A model generated the notes under the pieces. The model did not search any database and had not been told where the DNA came from. It was given only the letters and a program-made list of their open reading frames with translations. From positions 1-6,441 of the forward strand of contig JBGOUP010000036.1 of the NCBI GenBank assembly GCA_041477655.1: a DNA stretch of 6,441 nt. Reading direction: 5' to 3'. Position numbers and translations under genes: made by a program. The DNA is from JBGOUP01 sp041477655 (GTDB lineage: Bacteria; Patescibacteriota; UBA1384; 2-12-FULL-50-11). Below are positions 1 through 4,772 of this stretch, piece by piece. The number at the start of each line of letters is the position of its first letter. Within the stretch, counting starts at the first letter, position 1.

Positions 1-266
1 CGATTATGTTGCCACTGCAGGGCCTGAAGATTTTGCAAATCGTCAGTGCCACCTTTTTCAACCGGTAATATATGATCAATTTCCCAGCCCAGGCCACCTT
101 CAATTGTTCGGCCATATTGCTGCCAACGCATCAAGGCACCACAAATATCCAATCTGTACTGAGCTGGATCATATCCATCTAGCTGCCTCGCCTTATTCCA
201 GACCGCAATTTCTACAGCATCTGGAAAGTTATGCCCATCAACATTTGTCCCAAAATTTCTCGCCAT
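1..266 (-). CDS. HNH endonuclease-like protein, N-terminal part (runs off window)
   Basis: The reverse strand is open from an ATG at 266 to the window edge (88 codons plus two bases), with a strong ribosome binding site (GGGAGGTGA, about 274-283). Residues 61-88 carry an HNH-type signature: W-E-I-D-H at 61-65, a Pro at 68, Gly-Gly at 72-73, an N-L at 79-80 and a closing W-x-H-N at 85-88. The D-H pair and the later Asn and His are the usual metal and catalytic residues of HNH nucleases. No Cys-x-x-Cys knuckles are visible in the part seen. The N-terminal 60 residues (NFGTNVDGHNF, then a W-rich helix) resemble small stand-alone HNH proteins found in many bacteria. The target is unknown; it could be a housekeeping or defence nuclease. 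It lies downstream of dnaK on the same strand, but a terminator separates them. The C-terminus is outside the window. Confidence 0.75.
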   Translation of the reverse strand, partial: MARNFGTNVDGHNFPDAVEIAVWNKARQLDGYDPAQYRLDICGALMRWQQYGRTIEGGLGWEIDHILPVEKGGTDDLQNLQALQWQHN

Positions 267-383
267 TCTCTTTCACCTCCCTTCTGAAAAAATTAACAGC
301 AGGGAGCATCCCCCTCCTGCGCGATGAGTTCACAAAGTGCCCCTCGCACTGATTTTTTTGAGTCTAGCATATTGCACACTTGA
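267..383 (-). other. Structured leader between dnaK terminator and HNH gene
   Basis: This non-coding stretch holds two small stem-loops when read on the minus strand. One is AGTGC/GCACT with a 5-nt loop (337-351), flanked on its plus-strand 3' side by a run of seven Ts; on the plus strand it would look like a short intrinsic terminator. The second (301-322, GCA-GGAG paired with CTCC-TGC across a one-base bulge) is followed by TGTTAATTTTTT just before the HNH ribosome binding site. A weak -10-like TATGCT lies at about 366-371 with no convincing -35. The arrangement could be a plain promoter and leader, or an attenuator-like leader for the HNH gene. The sequence does not decide. Confidence 0.3.
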
Positions 384-412
384 AAGAAAGAGAGCTGTTA
401 GCTCTCTTTCTT
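384..412 (-). terminator. dnaK intrinsic terminator overlapping its stop codon
   Basis: A perfect 13-bp inverted repeat (AAGAAAGAGAGCT at 384-396, AGCTCTCTTTCTT at 400-412) with a 3-nt loop. The dnaK stop codon TAA (398-400) sits in the loop and first stem base, so the last codons of dnaK form one arm. Read on the minus strand, the 3' arm is itself pyrimidine-rich and runs into TTTC, which fits Rho-independent termination, although the U-tract is interrupted by C. The symmetry means it could also stop plus-strand transcription entering dnaK. Confidence 0.7.
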
Positions 413-2383
413 GTCCTCTCCATCTTCTTTTTTGTCTTCTTGAGGTGGAGCCTCATCTCCGCCAGCTGGCGGATTGGCTTCTGCTGATGGCTGGTCAGCT
501 TGGGCGGATTCGCCCTCTTTTGCCGAAGATTCGGGGGCTTCATACATCTGGGCGCCGATTTTTTGGAGGAGACCACTTAATTTTTCAGTTTCTTCTTTGA
601 TTTTGTCTAGGTCGGTGCCGGACATGGCAGTGCGAGTAGCGGTAACGGCGTCTTCGATTTCGCGTTTATCCTCCTGTTTAACCTTGTCACCTAGATCTTT
701 GACGGTTTTTTCACTCAAGTGAATGGTGGTTTCGGCCAAGTTCTTAATTTCAACTAATTCTTTCTTTTTCTTGTCCTCATCGGCATGGGCTTCAGCCTCG
801 GTCTTCATTTTTTCAATTTCTTCTTTGCTTAAGCCGCTGGAAGCGGTGATGGTAATTTTTTGCTCTTTGTTGGTGGCTTTGTCCTTGGCCTTGACGTTCA
901 AGATACCGTTGGCGTCCAGATCAAAAGTGACTTCAACTTGAGGAACACCGCGGGGAGCGGGCGGGATGCCATCGAGATGGAATTTGCCAAGCGTTCGGTT
1001 GTCGCTGGCCATTGGTCGCTCACCCTGGAGAACATGAATTTCGACAGATGGCTGATTGTCGGAAGCGGTCGAGAAAGTTTCGGTTTTGGAGGCAGGGATA
1101 GTGGTGTTGCGCTCAATTAACGGCGTCATTACGCCACCGAGCGTCTCCAACCCTAAAGTGAGAGGAGTGACGTCGAGCAAGAGAATGTCTTTAACCTCCC
1201 CGGCCAAAACGCCGCCTTGCAAAGCTGCACCCAAAGCCACGGCTTCGTCGGGGTTAACGCCCTTACCTGGGTCCCTACCAAAGACGTCTTTGACAGTTTC
1301 TTGAATCTTGGGCATCCGGGTCTGACCACCAACCAAAATAACTTCATCAATATCTTTGGCTTCCAGTTTTGCGTCTTTAAGAGCGGCTTCGCAGATGGTT
1401 TTGGTTTTAGTAATTAAGTCACCGGCTAGTTGCTCAAGTTTGGCTCGAGAGAGCGGCAGTTGGAGGTTTTTGGGGCCTGAAGCATCGGCAAAGACAAACG
1501 GCAAGTTAATTTCCGTTTCTTGAGTGGTCGACAGCTCAACTTTAGCTTTTTCGGCCGCTTCTTTGACCCGCTGCATGGCCATGGCGTCGCCCTTAAGATC
1601 AATATCTTCGGCTTTGTTGAACTCTTCGACGATCCAGTCGATAATTTTCAGGTCGATATCGTCGCCACCCAAGTGAGTGTCGCCGTTAGTGGACAGGACT
1701 TCAAAGCTGGATTCGCCCTCGGCTTGGCCAACTTCAATAATAGTAATGTCAAAAGTACCACCACCAAAATCGTAGACAGCGATTTTTTGGTCTTTCTTGT
1801 CAACTTTGCCCATACCATAGGCCAGGGCGGCGGCGGTTGGTTCGTTGATAATCCGTTTGACGTCCAGCCCGGCAATGACGCCGGCATCTTTGGTGGCCTG
1901 GCGCTGGGAGTCGTTGAAGTAGGCGGGTACGGTAATGACGGCACCATCAACTTTGCTACCCAAGTAGTTTTCGGCGTCGGTCTTGAGTTTGGCAAGAATC
2001 ATTGAGGAGATTTCTTGAGAGGAATATTCCTTAGCCGCTCCAGGCCCTGAGCTAGTCGAAGGGTCGCCCATAACAATTTTGGTCGAGCCATCAGTAGCTT
2101 TAACAATTTTGTAGGGCATCAGTTTGAGATCGCGCTGGACTTCTTCGTCTTCGAATTTGCGACCGATCAAACGCTTCACCGAGTAAACAGTGTTTTCTGG
2201 GTTAGTAACGGCTTGGCGTTTGGCCAGCTGACCAACTAAGCGTTCGCTCTTTTTAGAGACGGCCACAATTGATGGCACCAAATTTGAGCCTTCGGCTGAC
2301 GGGATAATTTTGGCCTTGCCGCCTTCCATAACAGCCACAACCGAGTTGGTGGTTCCTAGATCAATTCCGATGATTTTAGACAT
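398..2383 (-). CDS. dnaK: Molecular chaperone DnaK (Hsp70), complete
   Basis: Cytosolic ATP-dependent Hsp70 that binds exposed hydrophobic segments of unfolded proteins. It works with a J-protein and with GrpE, whose gene lies at 4057-4602. At 661 residues it is slightly longer than usual. The nucleotide-binding domain spans about 1-385: phosphate-1 motif IGIDLGTTNS (5-14), the AYFNDSQRQATKDAG stretch (154-168), phosphate-2 DFGGGTFD (205-212) and the adenosine-side VGGQTRMPK (351-359). The linker DILLLDVTPLTLG is at 399-411, the substrate-binding beta domain follows to about 510, then the helical lid and an acidic, disordered Pro/Glu/Lys tail (615-661). The start is supported by AAAGGAG five bases upstream. 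The oddity is about ten extra residues, DPSTSSGPGAA (107-117), in a subdomain IB turn; they match a repeat-like DNA segment. No dnaJ follows it. Confidence 0.98.
   Translation of the reverse strand: MSKIIGIDLGTTNSVVAVMEGGKAKIIPSAEGSNLVPSIVAVSKKSERLVGQLAKRQAVTNPENTVYSVKRLIGRKFEDEEVQRDLKLMPYKIVKATDGSTKIVMGDPSTSSGPGAAKEYSSQEISSMILAKLKTDAENYLGSKVDGAVITVPAYFNDSQRQATKDAGVIAGLDVKRIINEPTAAALAYGMGKVDKKDQKIAVYDFGGGTFDITIIEVGQAEGESSFEVLSTNGDTHLGGDDIDLKIIDWIVEEFNKAEDIDLKGDAMAMQRVKEAAEKAKVELSTTQETEINLPFVFADASGPKNLQLPLSRAKLEQLAGDLITKTKTICEAALKDAKLEAKDIDEVILVGGQTRMPKIQETVKDVFGRDPGKGVNPDEAVALGAALQGGVLAGEVKDILLLDVTPLTLGLETLGGVMTPLIERNTTIPASKTETFSTASDNQPSVEIHVLQGERPMASDNRTLGKFHLDGIPPAPRGVPQVEVTFDLDANGILNVKAKDKATNKEQKITITASSGLSKEEIEKMKTEAEAHADEDKKKKELVEIKNLAETTIHLSEKTVKDLGDKVKQEDKREIEDAVTATRTAMSGTDLDKIKEETEKLSGLLQKIGAQMYEAPESSAKEGESAQADQPSAEANPPAGGDEAPPQEDKKEDGEDKKES
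2036..2065 (-). repeat. Repeat-like in-frame insertion in dnaK encoding STSSG
   Basis: Compared with remembered DnaK sequences, in which a VEV-x-G-K-x-Y/M-S-P-x-E/Q-I-S-type stretch is continuous, this gene carries about 30 extra bases encoding residues 107-116. The core on the minus strand is CCCTTCGACTAGCTCAGGG (2045-2063), with CCCT/AGGG ends in inverted orientation. Very similar segments, giving STSSG peptides, are ones I recall as short interspersed repeats in many environmental bacterial genomes; that is memory, not a search. Only one copy is in this window, so repeat status here is unproven. The insertion keeps the reading frame and falls at a turn of subdomain IB, where it should be tolerated. 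Confidence 0.5.
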
Positions 2384-2387
2384 AAAT

Positions 2388-2394
2388 ACTCCTT
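2388..2394 (-). promoter_or_regulatory. dnaK ribosome binding site
   Basis: AAAGGAG lies five bases before the dnaK ATG. It is a near-consensus Shine-Dalgarno sequence and fixes the start at 2383. Confidence 0.85.
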
Positions 2395-2462
2395 TTAGTC
2401 ATTAAACCCGAATTTCTAAGCACGAACTCCGAAACATTTTCAATAATTCTATACATACAACT

Positions 2463-2484
2463 AATGTAAAGTTTCCTTTACATT
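2463..2484. promoter_or_regulatory. Perfect palindrome inside dnaK promoter, candidate operator
   Basis: AATGTAAAG (2463-2471), TTTC, CTTTACATT (2476-2484) is a perfect 9-bp inverted repeat with a 4-bp centre. It covers the whole -10 box and nearly all of the spacer of the dnaK promoter, so a bound dimeric repressor would block RNA polymerase. It is neither CIRCE (HrcA) nor HAIR (HspR). As RNA it could fold, but transcription from the proposed promoter starts downstream of it, so a DNA-binding role is more likely. The regulator is unknown. Confidence 0.5.
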
Positions 2485-2491
2485 TTGTCAA
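2463..2491 (-). promoter_or_regulatory. dnaK promoter (sigma70-type)
   Basis: The -35 box TTGACA is perfect (2486-2491). A 17-bp spacer leads to the -10-like TACATT (2463-2468, four of six consensus bases). Initiation would fall near 2456, giving a leader of about 70 nt before dnaK. The left IS end begins 12 bp upstream of the -35 box, so the core promoter is intact but any upstream activator site has been displaced. No CIRCE (TTAGCACTC-N9-GAGTGCTAA) is present. Confidence 0.65.
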
Positions 2492-2495
2492 TGGA

Positions 2496-2503
2496 TCAAT
2501 GCT
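2496..2503. repeat. Target-site duplication, left copy
   Basis: TCAATGCT directly abuts the left inverted repeat of the insertion sequence. It is identical to the eight bases after the right inverted repeat (3329-3336). Eight bases is the duplication length typical of the IS1595 family. Confidence 0.9.
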
Positions 2504-2527
2504 GGTTCTGTCAACTAATCCGGAACA
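2504..2527 (+). repeat. Left terminal inverted repeat of the IS
   Basis: This 24-bp repeat, beginning GGTTCTGTCAACTAAT, matches the complement of the right end at 21 of 24 positions (mismatches at 7, 9 and 17). It contains the transposase stop codon (2515-2517) and, on the minus strand, an outward-facing TTGACA (2509-2514). That -35-like box does not pair with a usable -10 in the flanking DNA. Confidence 0.9.
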
Positions 2528-3255
2528 AGACAAGCAGCTAGGTAGGTTTCTGGATTGTTAAAGAGCTTCGGGAAGTTATATCTCGCTTCCCATTCTCGCA
2601 AGAACTCAGGCAGTTTCGTTGTTCGTATCTGACCGTACATTCTCCGTAGCTGTCTCTTGGTGACGCTCCAGACGTTCTCTATTTGATTCGTGTCCTTAAT
2701 GGAGTGATTGTGGAACTGGTGGCCGTAGCCGTACCAATCAAGATCAAAGTAACTGGCGTGACAGTCAGTGTGGAGCATACTTTCGGGGTGAACGTTAGTA
2801 TGGAGAAATCCCTCTAAACTGTCTTGCTCTCGATCGGGAATGATCCCGAGCTTGATCCGTTTACTTTTCCGTTCAATCGCCCCCATGACAATTCGTTGGT
2901 TCTGGTGTCGTTGCCGACCGAAGAAGGCTTCGTCAACCTCAACTACCCCGATTAGCTGGGCCCTATCATGAGGTAGGTGAGCTCGAAACCGAGCATACCA
3001 GCGCTCAATTGTTGGGTACGACAGACCGGTCATCTCCTTAACTGCCCCCGGAGAAACGTTCCTCTGCCAACCACGAAGAAGTGTTCCTATCCACCGCTCG
3101 GTCAGATTACTGCCCTTAAGCCAGTTCAAGGCTTTCGGTCGGAGCTTCTGACGGCACCGGCGACACCAGTAGTAACCCTGACCGCGATGTAACTGAGTCA
3201 AACACCTTGGGCACCGATGAGGGCAACCAAAGACAATTTTGGCTATACTAGCCAT
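2515..3255 (-). CDS. IS1595-family (ISXO2-like) DDE transposase
   Basis: This 246-residue protein would cut and join the ends of the surrounding element. An N-terminal zinc ribbon is formed by CPRC (15-18) and CRRC (31-34). A helix-turn-helix-like segment follows at about 66-92 (VSPGAVKEMTGLSYPTIERW). The catalytic RNase-H-like domain shows VEVDEAFFG (D108), HTDCHASY (D164) and a TNQIENVWSVTKRQLRR region (E193, W196, K200), the pattern expected of ISXO2-like transposases. The protein is shorter than many family members (often near 300 residues) but all key residues are present, with no frameshift. The start at 3255 has GAGGT seven bases upstream, but that site lies in a hairpin arm. The stop is inside the left inverted repeat. 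Confidence 0.95.
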   Translation of the reverse strand: MASIAKIVFGCPHRCPRCLTQLHRGQGYYWCRRCRQKLRPKALNWLKGSNLTERWIGTLLRGWQRNVSPGAVKEMTGLSYPTIERWYARFRAHLPHDRAQLIGVVEVDEAFFGRQRHQNQRIVMGAIERKSKRIKLGIIPDREQDSLEGFLHTNVHPESMLHTDCHASYFDLDWYGYGHQFHNHSIKDTNQIENVWSVTKRQLRRMYGQIRTTKLPEFLREWEARYNFPKLFNNPETYLAACLVPD

Positions 3256-3310
3256 GGAACAGACCTCACTTTCTAGATTAATTGATCCTTATCTAGCGTA
3301 GGTCTGTTCC
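3256..3310 (-). promoter_or_regulatory. Hairpin covering the transposase ribosome binding site
   Basis: GGAACAGACCT (3256-3266) and AGGTCTGTTCC (3300-3310) form a perfect 11-bp stem. A second 6-bp stem, CTAGAT/ATCTAG (3273-3278 and 3291-3296), lies inside it. In a transposase mRNA started upstream of 3310, the stem ends immediately before the ATG and contains the GAGGT Shine-Dalgarno sequence. By analogy with IS10 and IS50, this would block translation from read-through transcripts that enter from outside, while transcripts starting inside the loop would escape. No convincing internal promoter was found. Confidence 0.6.
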
Positions 3311-3328
3311 GTATTAGTTTAAAGAACC
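3305..3328 (-). repeat. Right terminal inverted repeat of the IS
   Basis: Read inward on the minus strand it begins GGTTCTTTAAACTAATACGG and matches the left end at 21 of 24 positions. Its inner six bases (3305-3310) are shared with the outer arm of the regulatory hairpin. Confidence 0.9.
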
Positions 3329-3336
3329 TCAATGCT
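3329..3336. repeat. Target-site duplication, right copy
   Basis: TCAATGCT directly follows the right inverted repeat and is identical to 2496-2503. Confidence 0.9.
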
Positions 3337-3343
3337 TAGCCAA

Positions 3344-3372
3344 TTGACCGTTGCTGACATTCAGCCTATACT
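3344..3372 (+). promoter_or_regulatory. Promoter of the zincin gene (sigma70-type)
   Basis: TTGACC (3344-3349), an exact 17-bp spacer and TATACT (3367-3372) give five of six matches in both boxes. Initiation would fall near 3379, about 21 nt before the ATG at 3400. The promoter begins only 7 bp after the right target copy, so it survived the IS insertion. Confidence 0.75.
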
Positions 3373-3388
3373 TTTCTTAATTCGTACC

Positions 3389-3394
3389 AGGAGA
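3389..3394 (+). promoter_or_regulatory. Ribosome binding site of the zincin gene
   Basis: AGGAGA lies five bases before the ATG at 3400 and supports that start. Confidence 0.75.
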
Positions 3395-3399
3395 GACAA

Positions 3400-4035
3400 A
3401 TGAAAACGTATCGATTTTCCCCGCAGGTCACGAGGAATCTGGAGTGCCTAACGATTGCCTATGGCTGTCAGAAAAAGCTTAAGATCAGACTCGATTTGGA
3501 GAGTGAGGCTCGAGTTCAGATTGGCTGGTGGACAAAGGTAGCTCGCGGCAGTTACTACCCCCGCGATGAATCAATTACTCTTCATTTCAAAAACATCAAA
3601 GGCTGGCGGATAGCCGAGAGACGAACACCAAAGAGGACCAAATTGGAGATCTGCTACTCTCAAGATTGTAAGGTAAAAACAGCCATGATTGTCGCTCATG
3701 AAATCTGTCATTTGCGTCAACCATTATGGATGTTTATCTTTGGCCGATTATCGCTAGCCAAACCGACGAGCGAACAACAGCTCAATTCAAGAGCAGTTAG
3801 CCACCGGTTGAAGTCTACTTTCAGCAAGGTTTGTTACTATCTTTCCCCATCCGAGTTGCATGCTCGCTGGTTTGCCTTTCGGCATTGGCGCGTATTTTAC
3901 TTCGCTTTGTGGGGGCAATACAGCCCGACTTGGCTTGAGCAACTGTCTAATTGTCTTTCTTTATTCCAAGAGATGACTCTAGATAGCAGCTTGGTTCCTA
4001 TAATAGTTAGCCAGCTCGATACCGATGCCAATTAG
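3400..4035 (+). CDS. HExxH zincin-like putative metallopeptidase, unknown family
   Basis: This 211-residue protein is not one I recognise by name. The sequence shows a zinc-protease motif at 98-106, VAHEICHLR, in which H100 and H104 would bind zinc and E101 would be catalytic. A possible third ligand, E152, lies in SELHARWFAF (151-160); a Glu followed by Ala and Phe-Ala is the pattern seen in gluzincins such as M48-like and ImmA/IrrE-like peptidases. Residues 30-70 look beta-rich and may form a strand platform. The tail (161-211) has aromatic, hydrophobic stretches (HWRVFYFALWGQY) that might contact membrane or protein. There is no signal peptide, so it is probably cytosolic. Promoter and ribosome binding site are good. 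It was divergent from dnaK before the IS insertion and converges on grpE, which suggests, but does not prove, a stress-related role. Substrate and activity are unknown. Confidence 0.7.
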   Translation: MKTYRFSPQVTRNLECLTIAYGCQKKLKIRLDLESEARVQIGWWTKVARGSYYPRDESITLHFKNIKGWRIAERRTPKRTKLEICYSQDCKVKTAMIVAHEICHLRQPLWMFIFGRLSLAKPTSEQQLNSRAVSHRLKSTFSKVCYYLSPSELHARWFAFRHWRVFYFALWGQYSPTWLEQLSNCLSLFQEMTLDSSLVPIIVSQLDTDAN

Positions 4036-4051
4036 GGGGCACTCGCCCCCT
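4034..4051. terminator. Shared terminator between zincin gene and grpE
   Basis: AGGGGGC (4034-4040), ACTC, GCCCCCT (4045-4051) is a perfect 7-bp GC-rich stem. On the plus strand it is followed by the U-rich TCTCTTT, and it overlaps the last two bases of the TAG stop of the zincin gene. On the minus strand it begins five bases after the grpE stop and is followed by AATT, so it would terminate grpE less well. It separates two convergent genes only 21 bp apart. Confidence 0.7.
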
Positions 4052-4056
4052 TCTCT

Positions 4057-4602
4057 TTAGCCTTTAGAAACCCGAACTTTGGCCGGTTTAATTACTTTAT
4101 CGTCGAGTTGCCAGCCGGCTTCAATCTCGTCAATAATAGTTTCAGCTGGGACGTCGGTGTGAGTTTCGTAGGAAACGGCTTCGTGAAGATTCGGGTCAAA
4201 ATGATGATTCTTAGTCAGGATACGCTTTAATCCAGCTTCAGCCAAAATATTTTCCATCTGACCCTCAATCATTTTTAATCCATCAAAATAAGTGGCGATT
4301 TTTTTAAGCTCATCGTCGGTCAGTTTTGTCATATCTTCCAATTTTACGTTCGGGGCGTGGGAGCTAGCCCGATAGAAATTATCGAAAACAGGAAAAAGCT
4401 TTTCTAAGAGGTTGTGGGCGGCCAGAGTCCGGATTTTGGCTTGATCACTAACGGTACGTTTCTCAAAGTTGGCAAAATCAGCCGCTAGGTGTTTGCGGAT
4501 TTTTTCCTCGTGCTTGAGCTTCTCTTCCAGCTGTTTGAGCTTACGCTGGGCGTAGGAAAGTTTGGCTTTCCAGGATTTTTCTTCTGATATTGTTTCAGGC
4601 AT
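4057..4602 (-). CDS. grpE: GrpE, nucleotide-exchange factor for DnaK
   Basis: GrpE is a cytosolic homodimer that speeds ADP release from DnaK, here encoded at 398-2383. The 181 residues match the usual GrpE length. A long N-terminal helix with coiled-coil character runs from about 8 to 60 and includes ADFANFEKR (41-49). It is followed by the family pattern LEKLFPVFDNFYRA (66-79), the G-x-x-M-I-x-x-Q helix (108-115), HHFDPNLHEAV (133-143) and the closing beta-domain stretch ending in IKPAKVRVSKG (171-181). The start at 4602 is the only early Met. No Shine-Dalgarno is visible and a -10 box lies just 10 bases upstream, so the mRNA is probably near-leaderless. Unlike the classical arrangement, grpE is separated from dnaK by the zincin gene and the IS, and has its own promoter. 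Confidence 0.95.
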   Translation of the reverse strand: MPETISEEKSWKAKLSYAQRKLKQLEEKLKHEEKIRKHLAADFANFEKRTVSDQAKIRTLAAHNLLEKLFPVFDNFYRASSHAPNVKLEDMTKLTDDELKKIATYFDGLKMIEGQMENILAEAGLKRILTKNHHFDPNLHEAVSYETHTDVPAETIIDEIEAGWQLDDKVIKPAKVRVSKG

Positions 4603-4612
4603 ACCAAAGGGT

Positions 4613-4641
4613 ATTGTAGAAAAAAATAGTCTTTGAGTCCA
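4613..4641 (-). promoter_or_regulatory. Candidate grpE promoter giving a near-leaderless mRNA
   Basis: TACAAT (4613-4618, five of six -10 bases) is preceded at 17 bp by TGGACT (4636-4641, four of six -35 bases), with a T7 tract in the spacer. Initiation would fall near 4606, about four bases before the grpE ATG, which agrees with the missing Shine-Dalgarno. This is the best candidate in the region but is unproven. Confidence 0.45.
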
Positions 4642-4654
4642 CCTAATCAGCCTG

Positions 4655-4678
4655 CCGTATACGATATAACATATACGG
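4655..4678. repeat. Inverted repeat upstream of grpE and comEC
   Basis: Perfect 7-bp arms CCGTATA (4655-4661) and TATACGG (4672-4678) around a 10-bp AT-rich centre. It lies just upstream of the proposed grpE -35 box and could bind a dimeric regulator. It does not match the palindrome in the dnaK promoter. Confidence 0.4.
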
Positions 4679-4772
4679 TGACCGACAATGACACTGTTAA
4701 TATCCCGTCAATATTTAGGATTAGGATAGTAATTGTGTCTTTAACATATATTTTTGTTAGAGTAACCCTAGC

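Larger units (their letters stand above)
2504..3328 (-). mobile_element. Complete IS1595/ISXO2-like insertion sequence, 825 bp
   Basis: The ends are defined independently by terminal inverted repeats (2504-2527 and 3305-3328, 21 of 24 positions matching, both starting GGTTCT inward) and by a perfect flanking 8-bp direct repeat, TCAATGCT. Inside is one intact transposase gene whose TAG stop lies within the left inverted repeat. A hairpin precedes the transposase start. The unbroken frame and identical target copies point to a fairly recent insertion that may still be active. It sits in the intergenic region between dnaK and the zincin gene. Family assignment rests on the transposase motifs and duplication length. 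Confidence 0.93.
4603..4772. other. Divergent grpE/comEC intergenic region with palindrome
   Basis: These 170 bases separate the divergent grpE and comEC genes. They hold the grpE promoter and an inverted repeat CCGTATA-N10-TATACGG (4655-4678) that could be an operator. A candidate comEC promoter is ATGACA (4688-4693) with ATATTT or TATTTA 17-18 bp downstream (4711-4717), weaker than the others in this window. A short tandem TAGGAT-TAGGAT (4716-4727) follows. The comEC start has no clear Shine-Dalgarno. No small coding region or RNA gene is evident. Confidence 0.35.

Noticed and set aside
104..352. An 82-codon plus-strand frame over the HNH gene
   Set aside because: It is antisense to a minus-strand frame with a clear HNH motif and a strong ribosome binding site, and shows no recognisable domain.
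1520..2005. A 161-codon open frame on the plus strand inside dnaK
   Set aside because: It is antisense to a strongly conserved part of dnaK, with Gly/Val/Phe-rich composition typical of a complementary-strand shadow and no ribosome binding site.
2486..2514. Hybrid promoter from the IS end: outward TTGACA at 2509-2514 driving dnaK
   Set aside because: At 17 bp spacing the -10 position would fall on 2486-2491, which reads TTGACA rather than a -10 box. The native promoter is intact and better.
4655..4678. Palindrome as an intrinsic terminator
   Set aside because: It is AT-rich with a 10-bp centre and no T-run on either strand, and no gene ends there; an operator is more plausible.
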